From Campylobacter avium LMG 24591 (lineage in GTDB: Bacteria; Campylobacterota; Campylobacteria; Campylobacterales; Campylobacteraceae), in contig NZ_CP022347.1 in NCBI RefSeq assembly GCF_002238335.1, positions 620,001 to 684,000 of the forward strand: a DNA stretch of 64,000 nucleotides. Reading direction: 5' to 3'. This document shows positions 8,876-17,721 of this stretch, piece after piece; within the stretch, counting starts at the first letter, position 1, and the number at the start of each line of letters is the position of its first letter. Both the position numbers and the translations under genes were made by a program. The notes below the pieces were generated by a model that was given only the letters and a program-made list of their open reading frames with translations, was not told where the DNA came from and did not search any database.

Positions 8876-10258
8876 TTAAAATTGATTTACTATTTTGTTC
8901 CAAAACTTAGACAAAAGACCATCTTTTTTATCTTTGCTTACGCTATCAAGTTCTAGACTATCTCTTAGTGCTATTGTATCATTTTCTTTTGAATTTTCAG
9001 TATAATTTTCACTTTTTTCATCCTCTATTTCATCAACAAATAGTTCGTTTTTTATGGGTTTATTAGATAGTTCGGGTTCTCCCTTATATCTTAACTTGTC
9101 CTTAGAATCAAGCTCATAAGGAGTAAAATACCCAGCCCCATACAAACAAAGTCCTATAGCACAAGTATTTTCAGGGTCTGTTATAACATCGCTAAAACCA
9201 AATATCAAATCATTTGTTGCCGAGGCTATTCTCACAGATTTATTATCAAACATAGCGTAGCTAAGCTCATCAATCCTAGCTAATTTAGTCATTCCGCCCG
9301 TTAATACTATGCCAGCACCAGCGTTGTTTGCGTAAGAATTTTCGCTTAGCATTTTTGCTAAGATCATTAAGGTTTCTTCAGCCCTTGCGTAAATAACATT
9401 AGAAATTACTTCTAGTTTTACATCATTCATTTTTTTCTCATCGCCAATAGACGGCACTTTTACTAAATTTTCAGGCTCTTGGGACAAATTTGCGTAGTTA
9501 AGCTTGATTTTCTCAGCCTCTTTTAATGGAGTGTGTAAAGATACTGCTAAATCCTGAGTTATATTTATAGAGCCTATTAAAAGGCAGTCGTTGTATCTTA
9601 TAGAATTTCCCATATGTATCACTATATCACAAATTGCACCACCCATATCAACTAAGATAGCTCCGAGCTCTCTTTCGCTGTCATCTAAGCAAGCTATGGA
9701 GGAAGCATAGCCAGATAAGACTAGATTATCAACCCTTAAATTTGCTAAGGCCACAGCTTTTTCTAAATTTTTGATATGAGAATCCTGAGATATTACTATA
9801 TGCGTTAAAACCTCTAGTCTGTTGCCGCTCATTCCAAGAGGGTCATCTACATTTTCAAGGTCATTTACTTTAAAGCTGTAAGGTAAAACATGCACAACTC
9901 TGTAACCGGTAGGTATGTTAGCAGTGTGTTTTGCTGTGCTTACGGCTCTGTGAATTTCTTTTATACTGATTTCATTTCCTGGTATATTAACAACCCCAAC
10001 GCTATTTACGCTCTTTGCATAAGCGCCAGATATAGACACTACAACCTTATCATAGTGCATACCAGCTACCATTTGCGCTTCTTTTACTGCTTGAGCTATG
10101 GAATTTGAAGCGTTTTCTATGTTTGTTATAGCACCTTTTTTTACGCCTTGAGTTTTTACCTTGCCAAAACCGATGATATTAAGGCGGTTATCCTCGTCTT
10201 TTTGTGCTAAAATCGCACAAGTTTGAGTTGAGCCTAAATCAATTCCTAAGATATTCAA
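8876..10258 (-). CDS. ftsA: Cell division protein FtsA
   Basis: Actin-like ATPase that anchors FtsZ to the membrane. Near the N-terminus is the phosphate-1 motif GIDLGSTQT, followed by the SHS2 (1C) domain and later phosphate motifs (ILVDMGGAICDI, VLTGGMTKL). The C-terminus has an acidic linker and ends in an amphipathic helix (LLSKFWNKIVNQF) that fits membrane targeting. Two in-frame TTG codons could start it, at 10264 or 10258. I prefer 10258 because AAAGGG then sits 8 bp upstream instead of 2 bp. The preceding ppiD-like gene ends at 10261. Confidence 0.95.
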   Translation of the reverse strand: MNILGIDLGSTQTCAILAQKDEDNRLNIIGFGKVKTQGVKKGAITNIENASNSIAQAVKEAQMVAGMHYDKVVVSISGAYAKSVNSVGVVNIPGNEISIKEIHRAVSTAKHTANIPTGYRVVHVLPYSFKVNDLENVDDPLGMSGNRLEVLTHIVISQDSHIKNLEKAVALANLRVDNLVLSGYASSIACLDDSERELGAILVDMGGAICDIVIHMGNSIRYNDCLLIGSINITQDLAVSLHTPLKEAEKIKLNYANLSQEPENLVKVPSIGDEKKMNDVKLEVISNVIYARAEETLMILAKMLSENSYANNAGAGIVLTGGMTKLARIDELSYAMFDNKSVRIASATNDLIFGFSDVITDPENTCAIGLCLYGAGYFTPYELDSKDKLRYKGEPELSNKPIKNELFVDEIEDEKSENYTENSKENDTIALRDSLELDSVSKDKKDGLLSKFWNKIVNQF

Positions 10259-10260
10259 GT

Positions 10261-11754
10261 TCAATTCCCTTTATAATAAATTTCAATCTTTTGTTCTTGC
10301 TTGAGTTTTTTTAGCAAATTTTCTTTAAGCAAGGAAGCCTTTATGGAGGCTAAATTTTCTTTTAGGTTGTTCTTGTATTGCTCCATTTTTGAGGTATTTA
10401 ACAAAGTTTGGTCTTTGATTTCATACAAGATAGCCTTGTCATCAAAAAGCACGAAGGATTTCTTTTTATCTTGATTAAATACATTCATTAAAAAAATACT
10501 AAATTCAGCGTCATTCATCACAGTATCAGGCACTCGCATTGAATCTTTGCTTGTGTCTCTGCTAACTGTGCCGATATTTTTTCCCTTGAAATTTTCAAGA
10601 GCCTTTGTTGCCTTTTCCTGCAAGATTTCTTTACTTTTAAAGCTTATGTAAGATGGTAAAATTTCCTCTCTTGCTTCTTCAAAACTTTTAGTTCTAACAT
10701 TATCTATAAATTTAACCTTGGCTATCATGTAGCCTTCTTTTCCATTTTCTTTAAATTTAAATGGTCGCAAAACATCGCCAGGCTTTGCTGTTCGCAAAAT
10801 TTGCAAAGGAAAAAATACATCAAATTCGCTCACATTTATATCTTTTTGAAATTTATCCTCTCCCTTGTTTAAAGCCATATATTTAACATTTGCTTCGTTT
10901 TTGTATTTATCAAAAGCGTAGTCTTTTATAAGATCATCTTTAACATCGTTAAGAGGTAAAATTTTACCTGTAAAATCCTTGTAATTATGCTTGTTTGCCT
11001 CATAAAAAGACTGCAAAGAATTTTCATCTATGTTTGATAAATCAAGCGGCATAAAATATGTCATAAGCTCATATCGTTTTTCGGTCTTATAATCATTTTT
11101 TCTTTCGTTCCAAAATTTTTGCAATTCCTCTTCATTTATAGCGCTGTTTGAAAGCTTGTCAGCCTTTATAGGCTCGATACTTAATACATCTTGCATAAAG
11201 AAATTTGCTGCTAACATTTCCAAGTCCTCATTAGAAACCGGAACATTAAACAAGACAGATAGTTTTTTTAGTAGAATTTGATCCGCTATCATTTGTTCAT
11301 ACTGCGTTGTTTTGATGTTGTTTTGAGCTAGAATGCTGTAGTAGAGGTTTTTATCAAACAAGCCGTTTTGGTCCATGAAATTTTCATCACTTATTAAAAC
11401 CCTTAAAATTTCATCATCGCTCACACCTATACCTAGTTTTTTGGCAAAGGAGATTAAAAGCTTATCATCTATTAAAGTTTGCAAGGCTAGAGCGTCCAAG
11501 CCCCTTTCTTTTGCTTGCTGTTCGGTTAGTGTGCCGTTGTTTAACTCTTGATAGTAAGAAAAAATTTGAGCATATCTGTGTCTAAATTCTACCGGGCTCA
11601 CCTTTTCATCTGCCACTTTAGCAAGCGAAGAGGAACGGTCTGTGTTAAAATCATAATCACCCCAGCCGACAAAACCAGCACCAACAAATGCTATAACGCT
11701 TATCCAAATAGTTACAACAAGCCATTTTTTGTGTCTTTGCATCCAAGTTATCAT
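10261..11754 (-). CDS. ppiD: PpiD/SurA-like periplasmic folding factor (SurA_N type)
   Basis: A 497-residue membrane-anchored periplasmic protein: short cytoplasmic start (MITWMQRHKKW), one membrane helix (about 12-30), then a SurA_N-like chaperone region and a divergent parvulin-like segment. The arrangement is that of PpiD, a chaperone of the inner membrane surface that assists exported proteins. The catalytic prolyl-isomerase residues are not obvious, so isomerase activity is doubtful. Its stop overlaps the upstream candidate start of ftsA, placing it first in the ppiD-ftsA-ftsZ transcript. The link to division genes is positional only. Confidence 0.8.
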   Translation of the reverse strand: MITWMQRHKKWLVVTIWISVIAFVGAGFVGWGDYDFNTDRSSSLAKVADEKVSPVEFRHRYAQIFSYYQELNNGTLTEQQAKERGLDALALQTLIDDKLLISFAKKLGIGVSDDEILRVLISDENFMDQNGLFDKNLYYSILAQNNIKTTQYEQMIADQILLKKLSVLFNVPVSNEDLEMLAANFFMQDVLSIEPIKADKLSNSAINEEELQKFWNERKNDYKTEKRYELMTYFMPLDLSNIDENSLQSFYEANKHNYKDFTGKILPLNDVKDDLIKDYAFDKYKNEANVKYMALNKGEDKFQKDINVSEFDVFFPLQILRTAKPGDVLRPFKFKENGKEGYMIAKVKFIDNVRTKSFEEAREEILPSYISFKSKEILQEKATKALENFKGKNIGTVSRDTSKDSMRVPDTVMNDAEFSIFLMNVFNQDKKKSFVLFDDKAILYEIKDQTLLNTSKMEQYKNNLKENLASIKASLLKENLLKKLKQEQKIEIYYKGN

Positions 11755-11860
11755 TAAAAATCCTATATAGCTTAAAAGTCATTATTATACATTAATAAGG
11801 TTTAAAATGTAACAAGAATTTTGCTATTATTTTAAATTAAATTAGTAAAAAGTGTTTAGG

Positions 11861-12787
11861 ATGTCTTGTAAGCATATACCTGTTTTGTTGGATGAAGTTT
11901 TAAAATGCACAAAAGATATAGATGAAAATGCTTGTATGCTTGACTGTACCTTAGGTTTTGCAGGGCACAGCAAGGCTATGCTAGAAAATACTAAAAATAC
12001 AAAACTTATAGCTTGTGACAAAGACGATGAGGCGATTTCTTTTGCTAAAGAGGAGTTAAAGAATTTTAAAGATAGGGTAAAGATTTTTAAGAGTGATTTT
12101 AAGGATATTTTTAAAAAATTAAATGCTGATGAAATCAAATCTTTGAGATTGATACTTGCTGATATAGGGCTTTCTTCCTATCAGCTAGACAAAGACGAAA
12201 GAGGTTTTAGCATAAGGTCAAATTTTTTAGATATGCGTATGGATACAAGCCTTGATTTAGACGCTAAAACAGTCATTAACACATATAGCAAAGAACAGCT
12301 AGCAGAGCTTTTTATAAATTATGCTCAGTTAAAAGATGCAAAAAATTTAGCTGAGAAAATTTGTGCTTACAGACAAAAACATTACATAAGCTCGGCCAAG
12401 GAGCTAGCACAGCTTATAGGTAATGAAAAGCTTAAAAATAGGTCTATTTTAAAATCCGTTCTTGTTTTTCAAGCACTAAGAATAGAAGTAAATCAAGAGC
12501 TAAAAGCCTTGCAAGAATTGCTAGAAACCGTGTCTAAAGCAGGGCTTAGAAACTGCAAATTACTCATCATATCCTTTCATTCTTTAGAGGATGCTTTGGT
12601 TAAAACAGCGTTTAAACAATGGGCAAAATCTTGCATATGCGATGAAAATCTTTATAAATGCGTTTGTGGAAACAATCACAGTTTAGGTAAAATTATAAAT
12701 AAAAAACCGCTTGTTGCAAGTTCTAGTGAAATAAAGATGAATTCTCGCTCATCTTGTGCTAAAATGAGGGTCTTTCATTTTATTTAA
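11861..12787 (+). CDS. rsmH: 16S rRNA m4C1402 methyltransferase RsmH
   Basis: SAM-dependent methyltransferase (formerly MraW) that N4-methylates C1402 of 16S rRNA. HIPVLLDEVL at the N-terminus, DCTLGFAGHS (SAM motif I), a helical insertion with LDMRMD, and IISFHSLEDALVK near the C-terminus are diagnostic. Length from the ATG at 11861 is 308 residues; a GTG three codons upstream (11852) is possible, but MSCKHIPVLL fits the family start. It is divergent from the ppiD-like gene, with about 100 bp between, and 8 bp precede the next gene. Confidence 0.95.
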   Translation: MSCKHIPVLLDEVLKCTKDIDENACMLDCTLGFAGHSKAMLENTKNTKLIACDKDDEAISFAKEELKNFKDRVKIFKSDFKDIFKKLNADEIKSLRLILADIGLSSYQLDKDERGFSIRSNFLDMRMDTSLDLDAKTVINTYSKEQLAELFINYAQLKDAKNLAEKICAYRQKHYISSAKELAQLIGNEKLKNRSILKSVLVFQALRIEVNQELKALQELLETVSKAGLRNCKLLIISFHSLEDALVKTAFKQWAKSCICDENLYKCVCGNNHSLGKIINKKPLVASSSEIKMNSRSSCAKMRVFHFI

Positions 12788-12795
12788 GGTTTGAA

Positions 12796-13512
12796 ATGTT
12801 AAATGATGATTTTTTGCAAGAAAGACAAAGTATTCGTGAAAAAATGCTTAAATACTCGCGCGCCATAAAAGAGGGCAAGCAAGTAAATTTAGACGATGAT
12901 TTTAATGTAAAATTAGAAGATGATGAGAATTTACTAAAAAAAAGAGTGAGCAAAAAAAATAAACATAGCCTTGATGATTTTTATCACTTATATGAAGAGG
13001 AAAAACAAAGCAGCGGCAATATCTACTTAAAAAAGGATTTAATAAATGTGAAATTGGAGGAAAAAAAGAGGGCTAATTTTGCATTTTTTAAGAAAAAAGA
13101 TAGAAAAAAAAAGAAAGAAAATTTAAAAAAAGCCCAAGAAAAACCACAAACTATAAAAATTCCAAAAAAAGAGCCAAAAAAACAAGAAAATAAGGCCCTA
13201 AAAGAAGTAAAAAATACAGAAAGCGAAAATTCGGAAAAAACCAAAACCATGCTGCTTGACGGCTATAATCAGGCCATGGCCGAGGTAAAAAACTTAAATT
13301 TTAATAATCTTTTATTTTCTATGCTGTTAATCGCCTTTGCTTGCATAGTGTTCATCCCACAAATTTACATAAGAAATAATATATATTATCTAAGTAGGGA
13401 AATAGCAACCTTAAGAAGTCAAGAAGATGTTTTAAGCGAGGAGAATAAAGAATTAAGATATGAGCTTGAGTATATGAAATTTCAAAATCAAATTTTGGAT
13501 TATTTGGAGTAA
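12796..13512 (+). CDS. FtsL-like single-pass coiled-coil protein (candidate)
   Basis: A 238-residue bitopic protein. Residues 1-165 are cytoplasmic, highly charged and lysine-rich. One membrane helix lies at about 170-192, and a short periplasmic tail (195-238) is heptad-like (REIATLRSQEDVLSEENKEL). That topology, with its position 8 bp after rsmH, is exactly that of ftsL in division clusters of other bacteria. The long N-terminal extension is unlike classical FtsL (about 100-120 residues). Homologues in Campylobacter are annotated as hypothetical to my knowledge, so the division role is inference from topology and context. Confidence 0.6.
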   Translation: MLNDDFLQERQSIREKMLKYSRAIKEGKQVNLDDDFNVKLEDDENLLKKRVSKKNKHSLDDFYHLYEEEKQSSGNIYLKKDLINVKLEEKKRANFAFFKKKDRKKKKENLKKAQEKPQTIKIPKKEPKKQENKALKEVKNTESENSEKTKTMLLDGYNQAMAEVKNLNFNNLLFSMLLIAFACIVFIPQIYIRNNIYYLSREIATLRSQEDVLSEENKELRYELEYMKFQNQILDYLE

Positions 13513-13514
13513 AA

Positions 13515-14366
13515 ATGCAAGAAAAGGATATAGTGTTTTTAGACGGGGAATTTTTACACAAAAATGAGGCAAAAGTTAGTGATTTTGATAGTGTTTTTAC
13601 CTTTGCTGATTTGGTTGAAGTAGCTCCTGTTATGTTTGGGGTGTTGGTATATAAAAATGAATTTTTTGCCAGACTTAAAAGAAGTTTAGAAGCCGAATTT
13701 GTAGACTTTGTTTTTAATGAGGATGAATTAGAGGAAAATTTGCAAAAGCTTATTGAGAAAAATTCCCTTAAAGAAGGTTTCTTATATTTTAAAGTAAGCA
13801 AGGGAGTATCTTCAAAGGATTTTGACCTTGTTGAGTGGTTTGAGCCAATTATTATGGCCTATGTTTATGAGTATAAGATAGAAAATAATCCTCTAGTAAA
13901 AAGCGGCGTGACCATTATTTTACTGCCTGAGATTCAATGGAAAAAAATATATAAAAAAAGTGGTTCCTTCGCAGCACGGTGCTATGCCCAAAAAATGATT
14001 ACAAAGGCTAAGGCTTATGATGGCTTTTTTGTAGAAAATGACTATATAGCATATAGCTTAAATTCATCAGTCTTTATAATAAAAGATAAAAATTTAATTG
14101 CCAAACCGCTACCAAACGATAAAATTCTAAGCTTTGCTAGCGAGCTTGGGCTTAAGGTAGATGAAAGAGCCTTTAGCATGCAAGATGTTTATAATGCCGA
14201 TGAGGTTTTTATTTACGCTGCTTCATTGCCAACACTACCCGTTGTAAAGGTTGATGAAAGACTTATAAATTCTGGAGAAGTAGGGGAATTTAGTAAAAAA
14301 CTTATGCAAAGATATATACAAAATATGCAAGATGAAGCTAGAAAAAGTAAGTATTTTGCCTTATAA
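13515..14366 (+). CDS. Class IV aminotransferase-like PLP enzyme
   Basis: A fold-type IV PLP protein of 283 residues, resembling D-amino acid or branched-chain aminotransferases and aminodeoxychorismate lyase. FLDGEFL and the FTFADLVEVAPV region match the N-terminal domain. The candidate PLP lysine is in KIYKKSGSFAARC, aligned by eye with the DIKSLN site of D-alanine aminotransferase. The glutamate that usually contacts the PLP nitrogen (TEGSSSN context) appears replaced, reading AYSLNSSVF. It starts 2 bp after the FtsL-like gene and ends convergent with mgtE, with a 6-bp overlap. Substrate unknown. Confidence 0.72.
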   Translation: MQEKDIVFLDGEFLHKNEAKVSDFDSVFTFADLVEVAPVMFGVLVYKNEFFARLKRSLEAEFVDFVFNEDELEENLQKLIEKNSLKEGFLYFKVSKGVSSKDFDLVEWFEPIIMAYVYEYKIENNPLVKSGVTIILLPEIQWKKIYKKSGSFAARCYAQKMITKAKAYDGFFVENDYIAYSLNSSVFIIKDKNLIAKPLPNDKILSFASELGLKVDERAFSMQDVYNADEVFIYAASLPTLPVVKVDERLINSGEVGEFSKKLMQRYIQNMQDEARKSKYFAL

Positions 14367-15710
14367 TAAAATCATCTTAGCCAAAAGCAAAAAGCTAAAA
14401 AATCCCAAGGCATCGGTTAAGGCAGTTAAGATAACGCTTGAGCCAACCGCTGGGTCGTAGCCTAATTTTTTAAGCGTAAGAGGTACTACCGAGCCTATAA
14501 AGCCAGCCAAGCCTAAATTTATAAGCATGGACAGTGCTATTACAAGACCTAGCATTGTGATATTAAACCAAAAATAAGCAACAAGTCCCATAACACAAGC
14601 AAAAAAGGCACCGTTAAACAAAGAAATTCGTAGTTCCCTAAAGATAATATGCTTTGCATTAGAAAATTTGATATCTCCTAAGGATATTTTTCTAACAGTA
14701 ACTGTGAGTGCCTGAGAGCCTGTGTTTCCTCCCATTGAAGCAACTATAGGCATGAGTATTGCAAGGGCTACTAATTGTTCGATTTCTCCTGAAAATAAAG
14801 ATATGATATTTGCTGAAATCAAAGATGTAAAAAGATTTATAAATAGCCAAAAACCTCTAGCCTGCGTAGCCTTACTTACTGTTTCTTCCTCTGCTTCATC
14901 TGAAACGCCTGCTAGGTTGTAAATTTGCTCTGTGGCTTGTTCTTGCAAATAATCATGTATATCATCATAAGTTATGCGACCCATCAAATTTTTGTTTTTA
15001 TCAACCACGGCTACAACGCTTAAATCATAGCTTTTAACTAAATTTACAACGCTATGTATATCATCGTTATCATAAACAAAATTTTTTATTAATTTATCGC
15101 TATTATCTTTCATAATATCTTTGAAAGTGGTGTCAAAATTCCACAGCAAAGCCTCTCCAAAAGGCAAGCAGTATTGCAAAACCCCCTTTTCATCGGTGAC
15201 AAAAAACTGCTGCACCTGATCTAATTCCCCGCTTTGCTTAAGTTTTTTGTATCTTTGCACAGCCTCTTGCAAGCTCTCATTTAAAAAAGCTTGCAAAAAC
15301 TCTGTTTGCATGTAAGCCCCAGCCGAGTTTTGCTCATAAGTTTTAAGTAAGGATATGTCTTTTTTGTGTTCTTTTTCTATGCTATTTAAGATGAGTTTGG
15401 CTTTGCTTTCGTCAAGGTGTTCTAAATTTTGTATCAAATCGGTAGCATCATCGCTTTCAAGCTCTTCGATAGCCTTTGCCACAGCTGAGGTACTAAAACA
15501 GTTAAGCAAGTCATTTAGCATATAATCAGGCATTAAAACAGCTGTGTTGGCTAGGTTGTTTATGGTTAGTGCTTTTAATGTGTTTTCGTAGAATTCTTCA
15601 TCAAGTTCTTTTACGAGCTTTAAGGCCTCTATCAACTCATCTGCATTGCAGTCTTTAACAGAGGCTTCTTTTAAAAAGCTTTTTGCACTATCAAGCGCTT
15701 CAGACATCAA
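14361..15710 (-). CDS. mgtE: MgtE-type magnesium channel/transporter
   Basis: Inner membrane Mg2+ channel of 449 residues with the canonical order: N-terminal superhelical MgtE_N domain (about 30-130), two CBS domains (about 135-255, e.g. VVAVVDKNKNLMGRITYDD), a connecting helix, and five membrane helices (about 285-449). GGNTGSQALT is the pore-domain signature. The N and CBS domains sense cytosolic Mg2+ and gate the channel. The start overlaps the end of the M23 peptidase gene by 4 bp, suggesting one transcript. Confidence 0.93.
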   Translation of the reverse strand: MMSEALDSAKSFLKEASVKDCNADELIEALKLVKELDEEFYENTLKALTINNLANTAVLMPDYMLNDLLNCFSTSAVAKAIEELESDDATDLIQNLEHLDESKAKLILNSIEKEHKKDISLLKTYEQNSAGAYMQTEFLQAFLNESLQEAVQRYKKLKQSGELDQVQQFFVTDEKGVLQYCLPFGEALLWNFDTTFKDIMKDNSDKLIKNFVYDNDDIHSVVNLVKSYDLSVVAVVDKNKNLMGRITYDDIHDYLQEQATEQIYNLAGVSDEAEEETVSKATQARGFWLFINLFTSLISANIISLFSGEIEQLVALAILMPIVASMGGNTGSQALTVTVRKISLGDIKFSNAKHIIFRELRISLFNGAFFACVMGLVAYFWFNITMLGLVIALSMLINLGLAGFIGSVVPLTLKKLGYDPAVGSSVILTALTDALGFFSFLLLAKMILL

Positions 15711-16876
15711 AGCTCCACATAGTTTTCAAAAGGCAAGGATTCTTTTTTAGGAACTGTGTTTTTATTTTTTATAAATTCTTGCAATCTTTCTTGATACAAG
15801 ACAATCGTATTTTCAAATTCCTTTTTCTTGTCGCCTTTTAGTTCTGACCTTGAAATTTTAACTACAGATAAAGGATTTATCGCTCTGTTATTTAGATATA
15901 AACCAAAGTGTAGATGAGGTCCTGTGCTAACTCCGGTTGAGCCAACATAAGCTATAGTTTGTCCTTGCTTTACCTTTTGGCCTCTTTTTATGGCAGCAAA
16001 TCTACTAAGATGTGCATAAAGCGTGCTGTAACCTTGTCCGTGATTTACTTGAACTGTTTTGCCGTATCCGCCCTTAGTTCCTACAAAGCTTACAACCCCG
16101 CTTCCTGCACTTCTAACGGGAGTTCCTGTCGGTGCTGCAAAATCAACTCCTAAGTGAGCACGGTATTTTCTAAGCACCGGATGATATCTAGACCTTGTAA
16201 AATAAGAGCTTATCCTGGTGTATTTAACAGGCTGGGTTAGCAAAAAGGATTCTAATTCTTTACCATTAGCATCATAATAGGTATCGTTAAAGAAAAACAC
16301 GCTATTAGGCTTTTTATTGACTTCGACAGTAACCATTTTAACCACTATATCACCAAATCTTTGTCCCAGCCTTTCCTTTCTTTCGTAAAGTATGCTTACC
16401 TTGTCTCCCTTTTGCATAGCTGTAAAATCTATACTTCCTCTAAAAGCGTTTCTCATGGCTCTAGCAAGTGGGGTGCTACCGCTTATAGTTTCAACATCTT
16501 GATATGCAGAACGTTCTATTTCTATAGAAAGCACCCTTTCTTCCACTTCGTAAGCAACAGGGGTAAAGCTTAGGGTGAATTTATCGTTTATGTCTTTATA
16601 TATGTGAATTTGCAAATCAGAGCCGTTTATTGGGATTAAAATTTGCTCTATCTCGTTTTTTTCATTATCCCATAAAATTTGATACTTTTCACCCTCTTTG
16701 ATTTCTGAGGCAAGCTCTCTATCTTGCGGGTCTAAATCCCAATACAAAGACAAGGGCAAGGAATTATGCTCTAAAAAACTTAGGAAAAATTCATTCTTTG
16801 CCCACTCCCTTTCCTCCATAACAGAAAGCGAAAATAACGGTAAATATAAACAAAAAAACAATGCAATTTTTTTCAT
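15707..16876 (-). CDS. pgp3: M23 peptidoglycan endo/carboxypeptidase, Csd3/Pgp3-like
   Basis: Exported zinc peptidase of 389 residues with a signal peptide (MKKIALFFCLYLPLFSLS). Two N-terminal regulatory domains are followed by a LytM/M23 domain with zinc ligands H241 and D245 (HLGVDFA) and H323, plus H289 (YAHL) and H321 (GPHLHFG). All core ligands are present, so it should be active. Helicobacter Csd3/HdpA and Campylobacter Pgp3 trim and cleave peptidoglycan peptides and control helical cell shape. The symbol rests on domain architecture and genomic position beside the PgbA-like gene, as I recall for C. jejuni. Confidence 0.82.
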   Translation of the reverse strand: MKKIALFFCLYLPLFSLSVMEEREWAKNEFFLSFLEHNSLPLSLYWDLDPQDRELASEIKEGEKYQILWDNEKNEIEQILIPINGSDLQIHIYKDINDKFTLSFTPVAYEVEERVLSIEIERSAYQDVETISGSTPLARAMRNAFRGSIDFTAMQKGDKVSILYERKERLGQRFGDIVVKMVTVEVNKKPNSVFFFNDTYYDANGKELESFLLTQPVKYTRISSYFTRSRYHPVLRKYRAHLGVDFAAPTGTPVRSAGSGVVSFVGTKGGYGKTVQVNHGQGYSTLYAHLSRFAAIKRGQKVKQGQTIAYVGSTGVSTGPHLHFGLYLNNRAINPLSVVKISRSELKGDKKKEFENTIVLYQERLQEFIKNKNTVPKKESLPFENYVEL

Positions 16877-16957
16877 AATGATGATTAATCCTTTTGTGAA
16901 GCTAGAAAAAAGCCTATTTTACTTTAAATTTCTTACAAAAATGTAATAATTTTAGAT

Positions 16958-16963
16958 TATAAT
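16958..16963 (+). promoter_or_regulatory. -10 box upstream of PgbA-like gene
   Basis: TATAAT in the context GATTATAAT, 32 bp before the TTG start at 16996, inside the divergent gap between the M23 peptidase and the PgbA-like gene. Confidence 0.5.
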
Positions 16964-16995
16964 TTGGAAAAATTTGCAAAATCAAAGGAGTTTAT

Positions 16996-17721
16996 TTGTA
17001 TTTTAAAGCCTCTTTTTATTTTTTATTTTTTTTCTTGTTAAATTTATACGCCATTGCTCCTGTGGATACAAAGATTTTTAAGATTGAAAACAATGAGTTT
17101 TATATACAAAACAACAATATACAAACAAAAATTGGCGCAAGTGCTGTTGTCATACAAAATATAGCAGGTATTGAAACTGCCATAGCTAGAGTAAGTGTTA
17201 ATGATATACAAGATGAGTTTATAAAGCTCAAGCTAGAAGAATACGACATTATCAAGCAAGAAGCCTTGCCAAGACCAGATACAAAGATACAAGTTGGGGA
17301 CACGGTTCGTTTGAATTTCTTGTATGATAGGGCTATGCTAATCGCACCAAATGAACAAAGCTACAACGAAGTGGAAGCTAGATTTAGTCAAATTTATTTC
17401 TTACACCCTGATATTTTGGGTGCTTATATGATAAGAGAATATAAGCTAAGTCCTAAAAAAGAGGATTTTGAGCTTATGTGCTCTAATAATGCTTTGGGTC
17501 TTATAGTGTTTGCACTTGAAAAGTCGGTTGTTTTTGTGGATTGTTGGAGCTTTTCTATACTTTATGAAAACGAATTTAACTTTTCATCAACTGAGGTGCA
17601 AACCCCGTTTTACTCAAGGATTGATGGTTATCAAAAGGTTATATTTAATTTTTTTGAAAGCAGGGTGAAAGATTATTATGCTTATTATAAAAAGCTTATA
17701 GGATACAAAGATGAAAGCTGA
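16996..17721 (+). CDS. Exported protein with PgbA N-terminal-like domain
   Basis: A 241-residue protein with a hydrophobic signal sequence (about 1-20, LLNLYAIAPVD). The remainder (ENNEFYIQNNNIQTKIGAS, VGDTVRLNFLYDRAMLIAPN, PDILGAYM) matches what I recall of the N-terminal domain of the Helicobacter plasminogen-binding protein PgbA. It lacks a long lysine-rich C-terminal tail, so plasminogen binding should not be assumed. TTG at 16996 is favoured by AAGGAG 5 bp upstream. The end overlaps glcD by 11 bp. The actual function of the domain is unknown. Confidence 0.7.
   Translation: MYFKASFYFLFFFLLNLYAIAPVDTKIFKIENNEFYIQNNNIQTKIGASAVVIQNIAGIETAIARVSVNDIQDEFIKLKLEEYDIIKQEALPRPDTKIQVGDTVRLNFLYDRAMLIAPNEQSYNEVEARFSQIYFLHPDILGAYMIREYKLSPKKEDFELMCSNNALGLIVFALEKSVVFVDCWSFSILYENEFNFSSTEVQTPFYSRIDGYQKVIFNFFESRVKDYYAYYKKLIGYKDES

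Noticed and set aside
13352-13801. 149-codon ORF on the minus strand across the FtsL-like and aminotransferase genes
   Set aside because: Serine/lysine-rich composition typical of antisense frames in AT-rich DNA; both plus-strand genes are well supported.
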